Shown here one piece after another: positions 44,809 through 52,833 of a stretch of DNA of 64,000 bases (its first letter is position 1; the number at the start of each line of letters is the position of its first letter). The translations under genes were made by a program, and so were the position numbers. The notes below the pieces were generated by a model. That model was not told the origin of the DNA and ran no database searches. It saw nothing but the letters and a program-made list of their open reading frames with translations. This DNA comes from Pseudomonadota bacterium (lineage in GTDB: Bacteria; Pseudomonadota; Gammaproteobacteria; Burkholderiales; Burkholderiaceae_C), in the NCBI GenBank assembly GCA_020161065.1, contig JAIUPH010000018.1, positions 186,001 through 250,000 on the forward strand. Reading direction: 5' to 3'.

Positions 44809-44937
44809 TCCCCCAGGGGGACCGGCCGCCGCAGGCGGCCAGGGGGAGCGGCGTCGTTAGCGCGCCAAACCCGATCCGGCTTTGCCGGTCGGGTTTGGTA
44901 GCCCCCATGGGGGGCGGCCGCCCCAGCGGCCGGGGGT
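44809..44937 (+). repeat. dispersed multi-hairpin intergenic element, copy 1
   Basis: About 129 bases filling the gap between the convergent hpaR and infA genes. Central hairpin: CCAAACCCGA (44865-44874), bulged T, CCGGC, loop TTT, GCCGG, TCGGGTTTGG (44889-44898). Flanks carry CCCCC/GGGGG and GGCCGCC/GGCGGCC palindromes. Copy 2 lies inverted at 51722-51851 with the same architecture. There is no T tract, but its position between convergent genes suits a bidirectional terminator. Confidence 0.85.
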
Positions 44938-44939
44938 CG

Positions 44940-45170
44940 TCAGGTCCTTCGGCCGAGATGCCGGAAGGTGATCCGCCCCTTGCTCAGGTCGTAGGGCGAC
45001 AGCTCCAGCGACACGTTGTCGCCGGCCAGGATGCGGATGTGGTTCTTCTTCAGCTTGCCGCCGGAATAGGCCACGAGCTGGTGGCCGTTGTCCAGCGTCA
45101 CGCGGTAGCGTGAGTCGGGCAGCACTTCGTCCACCCGGCCTTGCATCTCGATCAGTTCTTCCTTGGCCAT
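44940..45170 (-). CDS. infA: translation initiation factor IF-1
   Basis: 76 aa S1/OB-fold protein, slightly longer than the 72 aa of Escherichia. [41 protein letters not shown] and [17 protein letters not shown] match IF-1 throughout. Binds the 30S A site with IF-2 and IF-3 at initiation. Not beside ribosomal protein genes here; many Burkholderiales have a second infA near cspA-type genes, and this may be it, but copy number cannot be judged from one window. 16 bases downstream of the cold-shock gene. Confidence 0.95.
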   Translation of the reverse strand: MAKEELIEMQGRVDEVLPDSRYRVTLDNGHQLVAYSGGKLKKNHIRILAGDNVSLELSPYDLSKGRITFRHLGRRT

Positions 45171-45186
45171 GCGCGGGGGTCTCCGC

Positions 45187-45396
45187 TCAGAGCGGGCGGA
45201 TGTTGGAGGCCTGCAGGCCCTTCTTGCCCTCGGTCACCTCGAACTCGACGCGTTGCGCCTCGGCCAGGGTCTTGAAGCCCGTGGTCTTGATTTCGCTGTA
45301 ATGGGCGAACAGGTCCTTGCTGCCATCGTCGGGGGCGATGAAGCCGAAACCCTTGCCCTCGTTGAACCACTTCACCACGCCGGTTTGCGTTGCCAT
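45187..45396 (-). CDS. CspA-family cold-shock protein
   Basis: 69 aa OB-fold RNA/DNA chaperone. RNP1 KGFGFIAP and RNP2-like DLFAHYSEI are present, framed by [10 protein letters not shown] and [17 protein letters not shown]. The ATG at 45396 gives the normal CspA start ([11 protein letters not shown]); longer frames upstream are leader. Followed by infA on the same strand, so the two may be co-transcribed in cold adaptation. A long GC-rich hairpin lies in its leader at 45423-45446. Confidence 0.95.
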   Translation of the reverse strand: MATQTGVVKWFNEGKGFGFIAPDDGSKDLFAHYSEIKTTGFKTLAEAQRVEFEVTEGKKGLQASNIRPL

Positions 45397-45422
45397 GTCT
45401 TCGATCTTTCCAATAGGTGTTC

Positions 45423-45446
45423 GCGCATGCCGAAACGGCCATGCGC
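45423..45446 (-). promoter_or_regulatory. hairpin in the cold-shock gene leader
   Basis: GCGCATGCCG (45423-45432), loop AAA, CGGCCATGCGC (45436-45446): a 10-bp stem with one bulge, 27 bases upstream of the start codon on the - strand. Leaders of cold-shock mRNAs often fold to regulate translation or stability; that role is inferred here. Confidence 0.4.
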
Positions 45447-45629
45447 GTTGCAGAGTCAAACAACAGAACACCGGGGAGAGATCAACCGCGTCGCGCCAGC
45501 CTTTGGGGGCGGCCGGTGGGCACTGAGCAGAGTCGCCGTACGACGGTCAGATGAGAGGCCTGCGACCGCGATGATAACCCACTCGGGCCTGCAACGTTGC
45601 CGCCAGCCACGAGTCGGGCCAGCATCTCT

Positions 45630-45656
45630 TTCGATTTTTTCGATTTATTCGATCCT
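45630..45656 (+). repeat. three 9-bp iterons upstream of the HTH/PIN operon
   Basis: TTCGATTTT (45630), TTCGATTTA (45639) and TTCGATCCT (45648): TTCGAT repeated three times at an exact 9-base period in an unusually AT-rich patch. TATGCT (45662-45667) just after is a possible -10. Position suggests binding sites for the HTH protein encoded downstream. Confidence 0.65.
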
Positions 45657-45689
45657 GGTGCTATGCTCCGCACGGCGCAGGACATGGCC

Positions 45690-46301
45690 ATGACGCGAAC
45701 CCGTTCGACCCCTTCTGCCGAATCAGTGGCCGTTGTCGGTCGCCTGAGGCGTGCGCCGGGCGGCCCCCTGGAGCCGCTGGCGCGCGCCGTGGAGCATGCT
45801 TTGCGCCAACGGGCGGCGGCCACCGGCCTCAGGAGCCGCGCGGTCCTTGGCGTCATCGCGCAGGCCTTGGAGGAGACGGTCAGCGCCGAGACCGCCGAGG
45901 GCCACAGCCTGCGCATGGCGCTCATCGCCAAGCTGGCCGGGCAGGAAGCCGCGCGGCCCGGTGGAGCGGCGGTCGCGCGGCCGACGGACGCCGCGCTGCT
46001 GACCACCGCGCAAGCCGCGGCCTTGCTGCAGGTGAGCCGTCCTTACGTGTCGATGCTGTGCGACGCCGGCAAGCTCGGCGAGGTCACCGTGACCGAAGGC
46101 GGCCATCGGCGCGTGCGCGCCGCGGCGGTGGATGCGTACCGCGCGGCGCAGGTCCGCGCCGCACAAGGGGCGCGGACGCCGCGGCAGGCAGGCGTCGACG
46201 CCGGGCTGTACCAGCACCGTGACGACCACTACGTCAACGTCGTCCGTGAACAGGACGCGGCCGCGACCGGCCGCAAGCGGCAGCGGAAGACGCGCCCGTG
46301 A
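45690..46301 (+). CDS. excisionase/MerR-type HTH protein, probable antitoxin of a PIN toxin
   Basis: 203 aa from the ATG at 45690 (AGG 8 bases upstream); ATGs at 45663 and 45684 are alternatives. The middle holds an excisionase-family HTH: LLTTAQAAALLQVSRPYVSML, then GKLGEVTVTEGGHRRVRAAAVDAY (given in parts; together about residues 100-150). N-terminal part is helical, C-terminal tail very basic. Its stop overlaps the GTG of the PIN gene (GTGA), the classic antitoxin-toxin order. It probably represses its own operon through the upstream iterons and neutralises the PIN protein; both roles are inferred. Confidence 0.78.
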   Translation: MTRTRSTPSAESVAVVGRLRRAPGGPLEPLARAVEHALRQRAAATGLRSRAVLGVIAQALEETVSAETAEGHSLRMALIAKLAGQEAARPGGAAVARPTDAALLTTAQAAALLQVSRPYVSMLCDAGKLGEVTVTEGGHRRVRAAAVDAYRAAQVRAAQGARTPRQAGVDAGLYQHRDDHYVNVVREQDAAATGRKRQRKTRP

Positions 46302-46966
46302 CGCTCGACGGCACGCTGGTCGTCATCGACACCTGCGTGCTGCTGCGGCCCCGGCTTGCCGACGTCTTGATGGACTTGCGGGCAGAGAAGCTCTTCTCCG
46401 CGCATTGGACCGACGACATCGACAGCGAGTTCGTGCGCAACCTGCGACTCGTCCATGGCGTCGAGGAGCCGCTCGTCCTGCGACGCCTGGCGGCCATGAA
46501 GGCCCGGTGCCCGGAGTGGCAGCTCGCGTTGTCGGCGGCCGATTTCCGTGCCGTGCCGCCGCAGGTCGACCGCAAGGACCGTCACGTCGCAGCGGCAGCC
46601 TTGGCGCTCCGGCGCTACTCGGATGGCGATGTCGACACGTGTCTGGACCCGGACGTGCCGCGCGACGTCATCCTCCTGACGGACAACGAGCGAGACATGG
46701 CGAAATCCCAGATGGCGGCCCTCGGCGTTCGCGTCCTGCGCCCCGGCGCATTCCTGAACGAACTCGACTCGGCCGCGCCACAGGCCGTTCAGCGTGCCGT
46801 GGCAAGGGCACAACAAGACCTGAAGCGGCCGCCGTACACGCTGGCAGAGCTGTTGCACGTCCTCCACCAGGCCGGCGCCCGCGCCATGGTTGCCAGGCTC
46901 GAAGCGGCCTGGGGCATCACGCGGCAGGCGAAGCCGCGCCTGCCGCGCAAAGGCGGCAGCCGCTAG
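46298..46966 (+). CDS. PIN-domain protein, probable ribonuclease toxin
   Basis: 222 aa. PIN fold acidic residues: Asp in VVIDTCVLLRP, Asp in PPQVDRKDRHVAAAAL and DN in ILLTDNERDMA, matching the larger VapC-like PIN group (COG1569/PF13470 type). The last 60 residues are helical and basic and are longer than in small VapC toxins. GTG start overlaps the HTH gene stop. Likely an RNase that cleaves tRNA or mRNA when released from the HTH protein. Convergent with the cyclase gene, whose end overlaps it by 4 bases. Confidence 0.82.
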   Translation: MTLDGTLVVIDTCVLLRPRLADVLMDLRAEKLFSAHWTDDIDSEFVRNLRLVHGVEEPLVLRRLAAMKARCPEWQLALSAADFRAVPPQVDRKDRHVAAAALALRRYSDGDVDTCLDPDVPRDVILLTDNERDMAKSQMAALGVRVLRPGAFLNELDSAAPQAVQRAVARAQQDLKRPPYTLAELLHVLHQAGARAMVARLEAAWGITRQAKPRLPRKGGSR

Positions 46967-47943
46967 AAGATCATCGTCTCGTCGCTGCGCGTGCCCTCGG
47001 GCCGCGTGTTGCCGATGAACTCGAGCGTCATCACGCCGGCCAGCGAGACCACGCTGCCGGGCACCACCGGCACCTCGTCGCCGCGCTGCAGCGTCTGGCC
47101 GTCGACCAGCGTGGTGTGGCTGGTCACCGAGCGCAGGGCGTAGCCGCCGGGGCGGCGGCGCAGCTCGAAGTGCCAGCGGCTGATCTGCCGCGTGGCCTGG
47201 GGGTCGGCCAGCGTCAGCACGACGTCGTTGGCGCTCATGCCTTCGACGATGTCCAGCCGGCCGAAGGAGATCAGGTCCTGCAGCGGCAGCTCGATGCGCT
47301 CGGCCGTCTCGCGCACCAGCACCGCCACCGGGAAGCGGCTGCGGTCCAGCCAGTCCAGCGCCAGCAACGCCAGCGCGCGGCCGGCGCCCTTCAGCTCGAC
47401 TTCGCCCAGCGGGCGGCAGCGCAGCCGGTGCTCGAGCTCCAGCTCGCGGAAGGCGTCGCGCGACAGCCGGATCTGCCCCGGCTCGGCCGAGGCGGCAATG
47501 CGCGAGCACAGGTTCATCACGTCGCCGGTGACCTGCACGCCGTCGGTCAGCACGCGGCCCCAGTGCAGCCCGATGCGCAGCACCAGCTGGTGGTCGCGCT
47601 CGCGATGCGCGTTCTCCTCGCCCACCGCATGCTGCAGCTCGCACATGGCGGCGGTGGCGGCATTGGCCGACAGGAAGCAGCTCACCGCGCCGTCGCCCGC
47701 GGTGTCGACGATGCGGCCGCCGTGGCGGGCCAGCGTGCGGTCGAGCAAATCGATGTGCAACTGCTGCAGCGCGCGGCCGGCCACGTCGCCGAAGCGCGCG
47801 AAGTAGGCGGTGGAGCCGACGATGTCGCTGAAGCACACCGCCGCGCTGCTCTCGAAGCGCCGCACCAGCTCCTGCGACAGCAGGTTCTGCAGACGGAAGA
47901 TCTCCGTCATGGACAGCGTCGCGAGGTCGATCTCGGTGGGCAT
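46963..47943 (-). CDS. class III nucleotidyl cyclase domain with C-terminal FHA domain
   Basis: 326 aa soluble protein. Residues about 35-190 are a class III cyclase catalytic domain: metal Asp in CFSDIVGSTAYFA, second Asp in DTAGDGAVSCF, and GDVMNLCSRIAA with transition-state Asn and Arg. The position that is usually Lys in VKTxGDG reads Asp (VDTAGDG), so nucleotide preference is uncertain. Residues about 225-320 are an FHA domain (ISFGRLDIV, RQISRWHFEL, LVDGQTLQRGDEV) that reads phosphothreonine. Divergent from the cNMP-binding phospholipase gene 141 bases away. Confidence 0.87.
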   Translation of the reverse strand: MPTEIDLATLSMTEIFRLQNLLSQELVRRFESSAAVCFSDIVGSTAYFARFGDVAGRALQQLHIDLLDRTLARHGGRIVDTAGDGAVSCFLSANAATAAMCELQHAVGEENAHRERDHQLVLRIGLHWGRVLTDGVQVTGDVMNLCSRIAASAEPGQIRLSRDAFRELELEHRLRCRPLGEVELKGAGRALALLALDWLDRSRFPVAVLVRETAERIELPLQDLISFGRLDIVEGMSANDVVLTLADPQATRQISRWHFELRRRPGGYALRSVTSHTTLVDGQTLQRGDEVPVVPGSVVSLAGVMTLEFIGNTRPEGTRSDETMIF

Positions 47944-48084
47944 GGACGGCGGCAGCGGCTGGATGCCCGGAATGCTAGAGCCAATCGGCCGCGCGCGGCC
48001 CCCGCAATCGCGCGGCGCATCGCCGATGCGGTGGATCGGCGGCGCCGCCGCCGCGGTTAACATGGTCCGCGTCGCCCCACCCCC

Positions 48085-49980
48085 GTGCCCCGCCTGGCCG
48101 TGAACGTCCCGCCGCCGCGCCACGCCCACCAGGAGGACCTGCTCGGCCGCCTGCTGCAAAGCTGCTTCGGCGAGTTGGGCGCGCCCGAGCTGGCGCTGCT
48201 GCGCGAGCAGCTCGAATGGGTGGAGCTGGCCGCCGGCCAGGTGCTGATGACGCAAGGCCAGGCGGCCGATTCGATGTACATCACCGTCAGCGGCCGCCTG
48301 CGCGTGTTCGTGCACGACGAAGCCGGCCCGCCGCGCCGCGTGCGCGAACTGGGGCGCGGCCAGGTGATCGGCGAGATGGCGCTCTACACCGGCGAGCCGC
48401 GCTCGGCCACCGTGGTGGCGATCCGCGAATCGGTGCTGGTGCGGCTGCCGCGGCACGGCTTCGAGCAGCTCGTCGCGCGCAGCCCGCAGGCCTCGGTGGC
48501 GATGACGCGCGAGGTCATCCGCCGCCTGCAACGCCAGCCGTCGCACGACAGCGCCGAGCGCCCGGTCACGATGGGCCTGCTGCCGGTCAGCGCCGGCGTC
48601 GACACCGCCGACTTCGCGCGCGGCCTGGCGCAGGCGCTGGCGGCGATCGGCCGCGTGCACGTGGTCGACGCCGCCGCGGTGGACCGCGCGCTGGGCCCCG
48701 GCGCCGCGCAGCGCAGCGGCGGCGACGAGCGGCCGCTGGCCCTGCTGCTCGACCGGCTGGAGGCCGAGGCCGACTTCGTGCTGCTGCTCGGCGACGACGC
48801 GCCCGGCGGCTGGACGCGACGCTGCGCGCGCCACAGCGACGAGCTGCTGCTGCTGGCCGACGCCACGCAGCCGCCGGCGCTGCACGCCACCGAGCAGCAG
48901 CTGTTGCTGCCGGCCGCCGCCGCCGCGCCGCTGCAGGCGCGCGCCGCCGAAGTGCTGGTGCTGCTGCACGACGAACACACCCGGCTGCCCGCCGGCACCG
49001 CGGCCTGGCTGGCGCGCCGGCCGCTGGACGACCACGTGCACCTGCGCCGCGGCCACGCCGGCGACCTGGCGCGGCTGGCGCGGCTGCAAAGCCGCACCGC
49101 GGTGGGCCTGGTGCTGGCCGGCGGTGGTGCGCGCGGCTTCGCGCACCTGGGCGTGCTGCAGGCGCTGCGCGAAGCCGGCGTCGAGGTCGACCGCGTCGGC
49201 GGCACCAGCATCGGCGCCGTGATGGCGGCGATGGCCGCCGCCGATCCGCCGCTGGACGAAGCCATCGGCGTGCTGCGGCAGGCCTTCTCGATCAACCCGA
49301 CCGGCGACTTCAACCTGGTGCCGGTGATCAGCCTGATCCGCGGCCGCCGGCTGCGGCGCACGGTCAGCCAGGCGGCGCTCAGCCTGCTGGGCGGGCCGGC
49401 GGCGATCGAAGACCTGTGGAAGGGCTTCTTCTGCGTGGCCACCAACTTCACGCAGCAGCGCGAGCTGGTGCTCGAGCGCGGCGATCTCGTCACCGCGCTG
49501 CTGGCCAGCACCGCCATTCCCGGCGCGCTGCCGCCGGTGCTGCATGGCGGCGAGCTGCTGTGCGACGGCGGCAGCCTGAACAACTTTCCGACCGACGTGA
49601 TGCGCCGCATGCGCGGCGTCGGCACGGTGATCGGCGTCGACCTCGCGCTGCAGCAGCCGCGGCCGCTGGACCTGGCCGAGCTGCCCGGCGCCTGGGCGCT
49701 GGCCTGGGACCGGCTGCGCCCGCTGCGCCGGCGCAAGTACGAGCTGCCCTCGCTGACCTCGCTGCTGCTGGGCGTGACCATGCTCTACAGCGCCTCGCGC
49801 CGGCAGCAGGCGCGCGCCAGTTGCGAGCTGTGCTTCAACCCGCCGCTGCACCGCGTGGGCATGCTGCAGTGGAACCGCTTCGACAAGATCCAGCGCCAGG
49901 GCCGCGAGCACGCGCAGCAGGTGTTGCGGCAGCTGCCGCCGGGCTTGCGCCGGCGCCTGGGCGCGCGCGAGCCGGGCTGA
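48085..49980 (+). CDS. patatin-like phospholipase with N-terminal cyclic-nucleotide-binding domain (NTE type)
   Basis: 631 aa. Residues about 20-135 form a cNMP-binding domain with the phosphate-binding cassette GEMALYTGEPRSATVVA. A middle region (about 155-335) resembles NTE-family linkers. The patatin domain (about 340-510) has the oxyanion loop GGGARG near 345, nucleophile Ser375 in GGTSIGA and Asp494 in DGG. A lysophospholipase/esterase gated by cAMP or cGMP is expected. GTG at 48085 with TAACAT (48058-48063) as possible -10; a GTG at 48100 is also in frame. The adjacent divergent cyclase could supply its ligand (inference). Confidence 0.9.
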   Translation: MPRLAVNVPPPRHAHQEDLLGRLLQSCFGELGAPELALLREQLEWVELAAGQVLMTQGQAADSMYITVSGRLRVFVHDEAGPPRRVRELGRGQVIGEMALYTGEPRSATVVAIRESVLVRLPRHGFEQLVARSPQASVAMTREVIRRLQRQPSHDSAERPVTMGLLPVSAGVDTADFARGLAQALAAIGRVHVVDAAAVDRALGPGAAQRSGGDERPLALLLDRLEAEADFVLLLGDDAPGGWTRRCARHSDELLLLADATQPPALHATEQQLLLPAAAAAPLQARAAEVLVLLHDEHTRLPAGTAAWLARRPLDDHVHLRRGHAGDLARLARLQSRTAVGLVLAGGGARGFAHLGVLQALREAGVEVDRVGGTSIGAVMAAMAAADPPLDEAIGVLRQAFSINPTGDFNLVPVISLIRGRRLRRTVSQAALSLLGGPAAIEDLWKGFFCVATNFTQQRELVLERGDLVTALLASTAIPGALPPVLHGGELLCDGGSLNNFPTDVMRRMRGVGTVIGVDLALQQPRPLDLAELPGAWALAWDRLRPLRRRKYELPSLTSLLLGVTMLYSASRRQQARASCELCFNPPLHRVGMLQWNRFDKIQRQGREHAQQVLRQLPPGLRRRLGAREPG

Positions 49981-50121
49981 GCCATGAGTCCCGCCGGCCC
50001 GGCCGATGGCACGGTGTTTGCACTGATCGGCCGCGCCAGAATCAACGCCGACAATGCCCCGGCTTGGTGCCGCGCGGCTGTTGCGGCCGGCGGTTGCTGA
50101 CCCCATCTCGACGAGGATTGC

Positions 50122-51720
50122 ATGAATCACATCTCCCGCCGCCGGCTGAGCCTGGCACTGTCGTCCTTCGCCGCCGCCGCGGCGATGCTGCTGCTGGGCA
50201 CGCCGCAGGCGTTGGCGCAGACGCCCGACAACAAGGTGCTGCGCATCGTGCCGCACAGCAACCTGGCGATCCTGGACCCCATCTGGACCACCGCCTACAT
50301 GAGCCGCAACCACGGCTACATGATCTACGACACGCTGTTCGGCACCGACGAGAACGCCAAGATCAAGCCGCAGATGGTGGAGAGCTGGACCGAGAGCGGC
50401 GACCACCGGCTGTGGACCTTCAAGCTGCGCAAGGGCCTGGAGTTCCACGACGGCAAGCCCGTCACCGGCGACGACGTGATCGCCAGCCTGCAGCGCTGGG
50501 GCAAGCGCGACGCGATGGGCTCGGCGCTGTTCCAGTTCGTGCAGCGCATGGACAGCCCCTCGCCCGACACCTTCCGCATCTTCCTCGGCGAGGCCTGCGG
50601 CTTCGTGCTGGAGGCGCTGGGCAAGCCCTCGTCCAACGTGCCCTTCATCATGCCCAAGCGCATCGCCGACACCGATGCCTTCAAGCAGATCGACGAGCAC
50701 ATCGGCTCGGGCCCCTACGTCTTCAAGAAGGACGAGTTCAAGCCCGGCGACAAGGCGGTCTACACCCGCTTCGCCAAGTACGTGCCGCGCAGCGAGCCGC
50801 CGTCGGGCACCACCGGCGGCAAGCACGTCTACGTCGACCGCGTGGAATGGAACCTGGCGCTGCGCGACGCGCAGGCCCAGGTCAACGCGCTGAAGAAGGG
50901 CGAGATCGACATCATCGAGTCGCTGGGCTTCGACTTCTACGAGAACGCCAAGAACGACCCTGACATGCAGTTGCCGCGTTATGCCAACCTCGGCCTGCAG
51001 TACATGGCGCGCTTCAACCACCTGCAAAAGCCCTTCGACAACGTGAAGGTCCGCCAGGCGGCGCTGGCGGCGATGACGCAGGAGCCCTTCCTGCGCGCCC
51101 AGGTCGGCGTGAAGGAGTTGTACAAGCCCTGCGCCTCGATGTTCATCTGCAACACGCCCTACGGCACCACCGCCGGCAGCGACATCCAGGCCAAGGGCAA
51201 CCTGAAGAAGGCGCAAGAGCTGCTGAAGGCCAGCGGCTACGACGGCACGCCGGTGGTGGTGCTGAAGCCGACCGACCTGGCCGCCATCCAGAAGCTGCCC
51301 GACGTGGCCGCGCAACTGCTGCGCCAGGCCGGCTTCAAGGTCGACCTGCAGGCCATGGACTGGCAGACCCTGGTCGGCCGCCGCGCCAAGAAGGACGGCT
51401 GGGCGATGTTCCTCACCGCCTGGCAGGCCTTCGACGTCTGGAGCCCGATCGCCAACCCGGCGATGGACACGCGCGGCGAGAAGTCGGGCTGGTTCGGCTG
51501 GGCCAGCGACGACAAGATGATCACGCTGCGCAACGAGTTCATGCGCAGCACCGACGAGGCGGTGAAGAAGAAGCTGGCCGACCAGATCCACGCCCGCGCC
51601 TTCGAGATCGGCACCCACGCGCCGCTGGGCGAGTTCGACCAGCCGATGGCCGCGCGCAAGAACATCAGCGGCTTCTTCATCACCAACGGCAACATCTACT
51701 GGAACATCAAGAAGAACTAG
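50122..51720 (+). CDS. ABC transporter substrate-binding protein (DppA/OppA family)
   Basis: 532 aa periplasmic family 5 solute-binding protein. Signal peptide residues 1-33 (SSFAAAAAMLLLGTPQALAQ), then the family blocks LRIVPHSNLAILDPIWTTAY, LRKGLEFHDGKPVTGDDV, GSGPYVFKKDEFKPGD and RQAALAAMTQEPFL. Binds peptides or other amides for the permeases encoded downstream. The 160-base gap before the permease is filled by the dispersed hairpin element copy 2, which may set the expression ratio. ATG at 50122 preferred. GACAAT at 50050-50055 could be its -10. Confidence 0.93.
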   Translation: MNHISRRRLSLALSSFAAAAAMLLLGTPQALAQTPDNKVLRIVPHSNLAILDPIWTTAYMSRNHGYMIYDTLFGTDENAKIKPQMVESWTESGDHRLWTFKLRKGLEFHDGKPVTGDDVIASLQRWGKRDAMGSALFQFVQRMDSPSPDTFRIFLGEACGFVLEALGKPSSNVPFIMPKRIADTDAFKQIDEHIGSGPYVFKKDEFKPGDKAVYTRFAKYVPRSEPPSGTTGGKHVYVDRVEWNLALRDAQAQVNALKKGEIDIIESLGFDFYENAKNDPDMQLPRYANLGLQYMARFNHLQKPFDNVKVRQAALAAMTQEPFLRAQVGVKELYKPCASMFICNTPYGTTAGSDIQAKGNLKKAQELLKASGYDGTPVVVLKPTDLAAIQKLPDVAAQLLRQAGFKVDLQAMDWQTLVGRRAKKDGWAMFLTAWQAFDVWSPIANPAMDTRGEKSGWFGWASDDKMITLRNEFMRSTDEAVKKKLADQIHARAFEIGTHAPLGEFDQPMAARKNISGFFITNGNIYWNIKKN

Positions 51721-51721
51721 T

Positions 51722-51851
51722 GGACCCCCGGCCGCCTGGCGGCCGCCCCCCGGGGGGGCTGCTGAACCGGACCGGGGAACCCGGATCCGGTTCAGGGCGC
51801 TAATACCGCCGCGCCCCCTGGTCGCCTGCGGCGACCGGTCCCCGAGGGGAA
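51722..51851 (-). repeat. dispersed multi-hairpin intergenic element, copy 2 (inverted)
   Basis: Inverted relative to copy 1 at 44809. Central hairpin CTGAACCGGA (51762-51771), CCGGG, loop GAA, CCCGG, bulged A, TCCGGTTCAG (51786-51795). Read on the other strand it has the same plan as copy 1: 10-bp arm, one bulge, 5-bp inner stem, 3-base loop, with paired substitutions. Lies between the solute receptor and permease genes of one operon. Confidence 0.85.
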
Positions 51852-51880
51852 GACAAGGCCGCATTCAAGGCCGCATTTGC

Positions 51881-52822
51881 ATGCTGAACTTCCTCTTCAA
51901 GCGCCTGCTGTCGACGATTCCGGTGCTGTTGATCGTCGCGCTGCTGGTGTTCCTGATGCTGCGGCTGACGCCCGGCGACCCGGCCGCGGTGCTGGCCGGT
52001 GACGCGGCCAACACCGAGCAGATCGCGCAGATCCGCGCCAGCCTGGGGCTCGACAAGTCGGTGCCCGAGCAGTTCGCCATCTGGTTCGGGCACCTGCTCA
52101 CCGGCGACCTCGGGCAGTCGTACTACTACAAGACGCCCGTCACGGCGCTGATCGGCCAGCGGCTGGAGCCCACGCTGTCGCTGGCGCTGATCACCATCGT
52201 CATCGCGGTGGCGGTGGCGGTGCCGCTGGGCGTGCTGGCGGCCTGGCGCTTCGGCGGCTGGCTCGATCGCGCGCTGATGGGCTTCTCGGTGCTGGGCTTC
52301 AGCATCCCGGTGTTCGTGCTGGCCTACCTGCTGATCTGGCTGGTCAGCCTCAAGCTCGGCTGGCTGCCGGTGCAGGGCTACCAGCGGCTGGCCGACGGCG
52401 TCGGCGGCTGGCTGTACCAGTTGCTGCTGCCGGCGCTGACGCTGTCGGTGATCTACATCGCGCTGATCGCCCGCGTCACGCGCGCCAGCGTGCTGGAGAC
52501 GCTGGGCGAGGACTACATCCGCACCGCGCGCGCCAAGGGCCTGCCCGAGACCAAGGTGCTGATGCGCCACGCGCTGGCCAACGCCGCGGTGCCCATCGTC
52601 ACGGTCATCGGCATCGGCATCGCGCTGCTGATCGGCGGCGTGGTGGTCACCGAATCGGTCTACGCCATTCCCGGCCTCGGCCGGCTGACGGTGGACGCGG
52701 TGCTGGCGCGCGACTTCCCCACCATCCAGGGCGTGATCCTGTTCTTCAGCCTCATCTACGTGATGATCAACCTGCTGGTCGACCTGAGCTACGTGTTCTT
52801 CGACCCGCGCATCCGCTACTGA
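51881..52822 (+). CDS. ABC transporter permease (DppB family)
   Basis: 313 aa, six TM segments. The EAA loop reads EDYIRTARAKGLPETKVLMRHALANAAVP (about residues 208-236), the contact site for the ATPase. FLMLRLTPGDPAAVL near the N terminus and the end DLSYVFFDPRIRY are typical of DppB/OppB permeases. Forms a heterodimer with the DppC-type gene that follows after 11 bases. Confidence 0.94.
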   Translation: MLNFLFKRLLSTIPVLLIVALLVFLMLRLTPGDPAAVLAGDAANTEQIAQIRASLGLDKSVPEQFAIWFGHLLTGDLGQSYYYKTPVTALIGQRLEPTLSLALITIVIAVAVAVPLGVLAAWRFGGWLDRALMGFSVLGFSIPVFVLAYLLIWLVSLKLGWLPVQGYQRLADGVGGWLYQLLLPALTLSVIYIALIARVTRASVLETLGEDYIRTARAKGLPETKVLMRHALANAAVPIVTVIGIGIALLIGGVVVTESVYAIPGLGRLTVDAVLARDFPTIQGVILFFSLIYVMINLLVDLSYVFFDPRIRY

Positions 52823-52833
52823 CCGGGCCGACG

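Noticed and set aside
44865-44898. Intrinsic terminator between hpaR and infA
   Set aside because: The stem is strong but has no T tract on either strand; I report it as part of the dispersed element.
46963-51864. A 1633-codon open frame on the - strand spanning the phospholipase and receptor genes
   Set aside because: Only the last 326 codons encode a real protein (cyclase-FHA); the rest is His/Arg/Gln-rich antisense of genes on the other strand, an effect of high GC.
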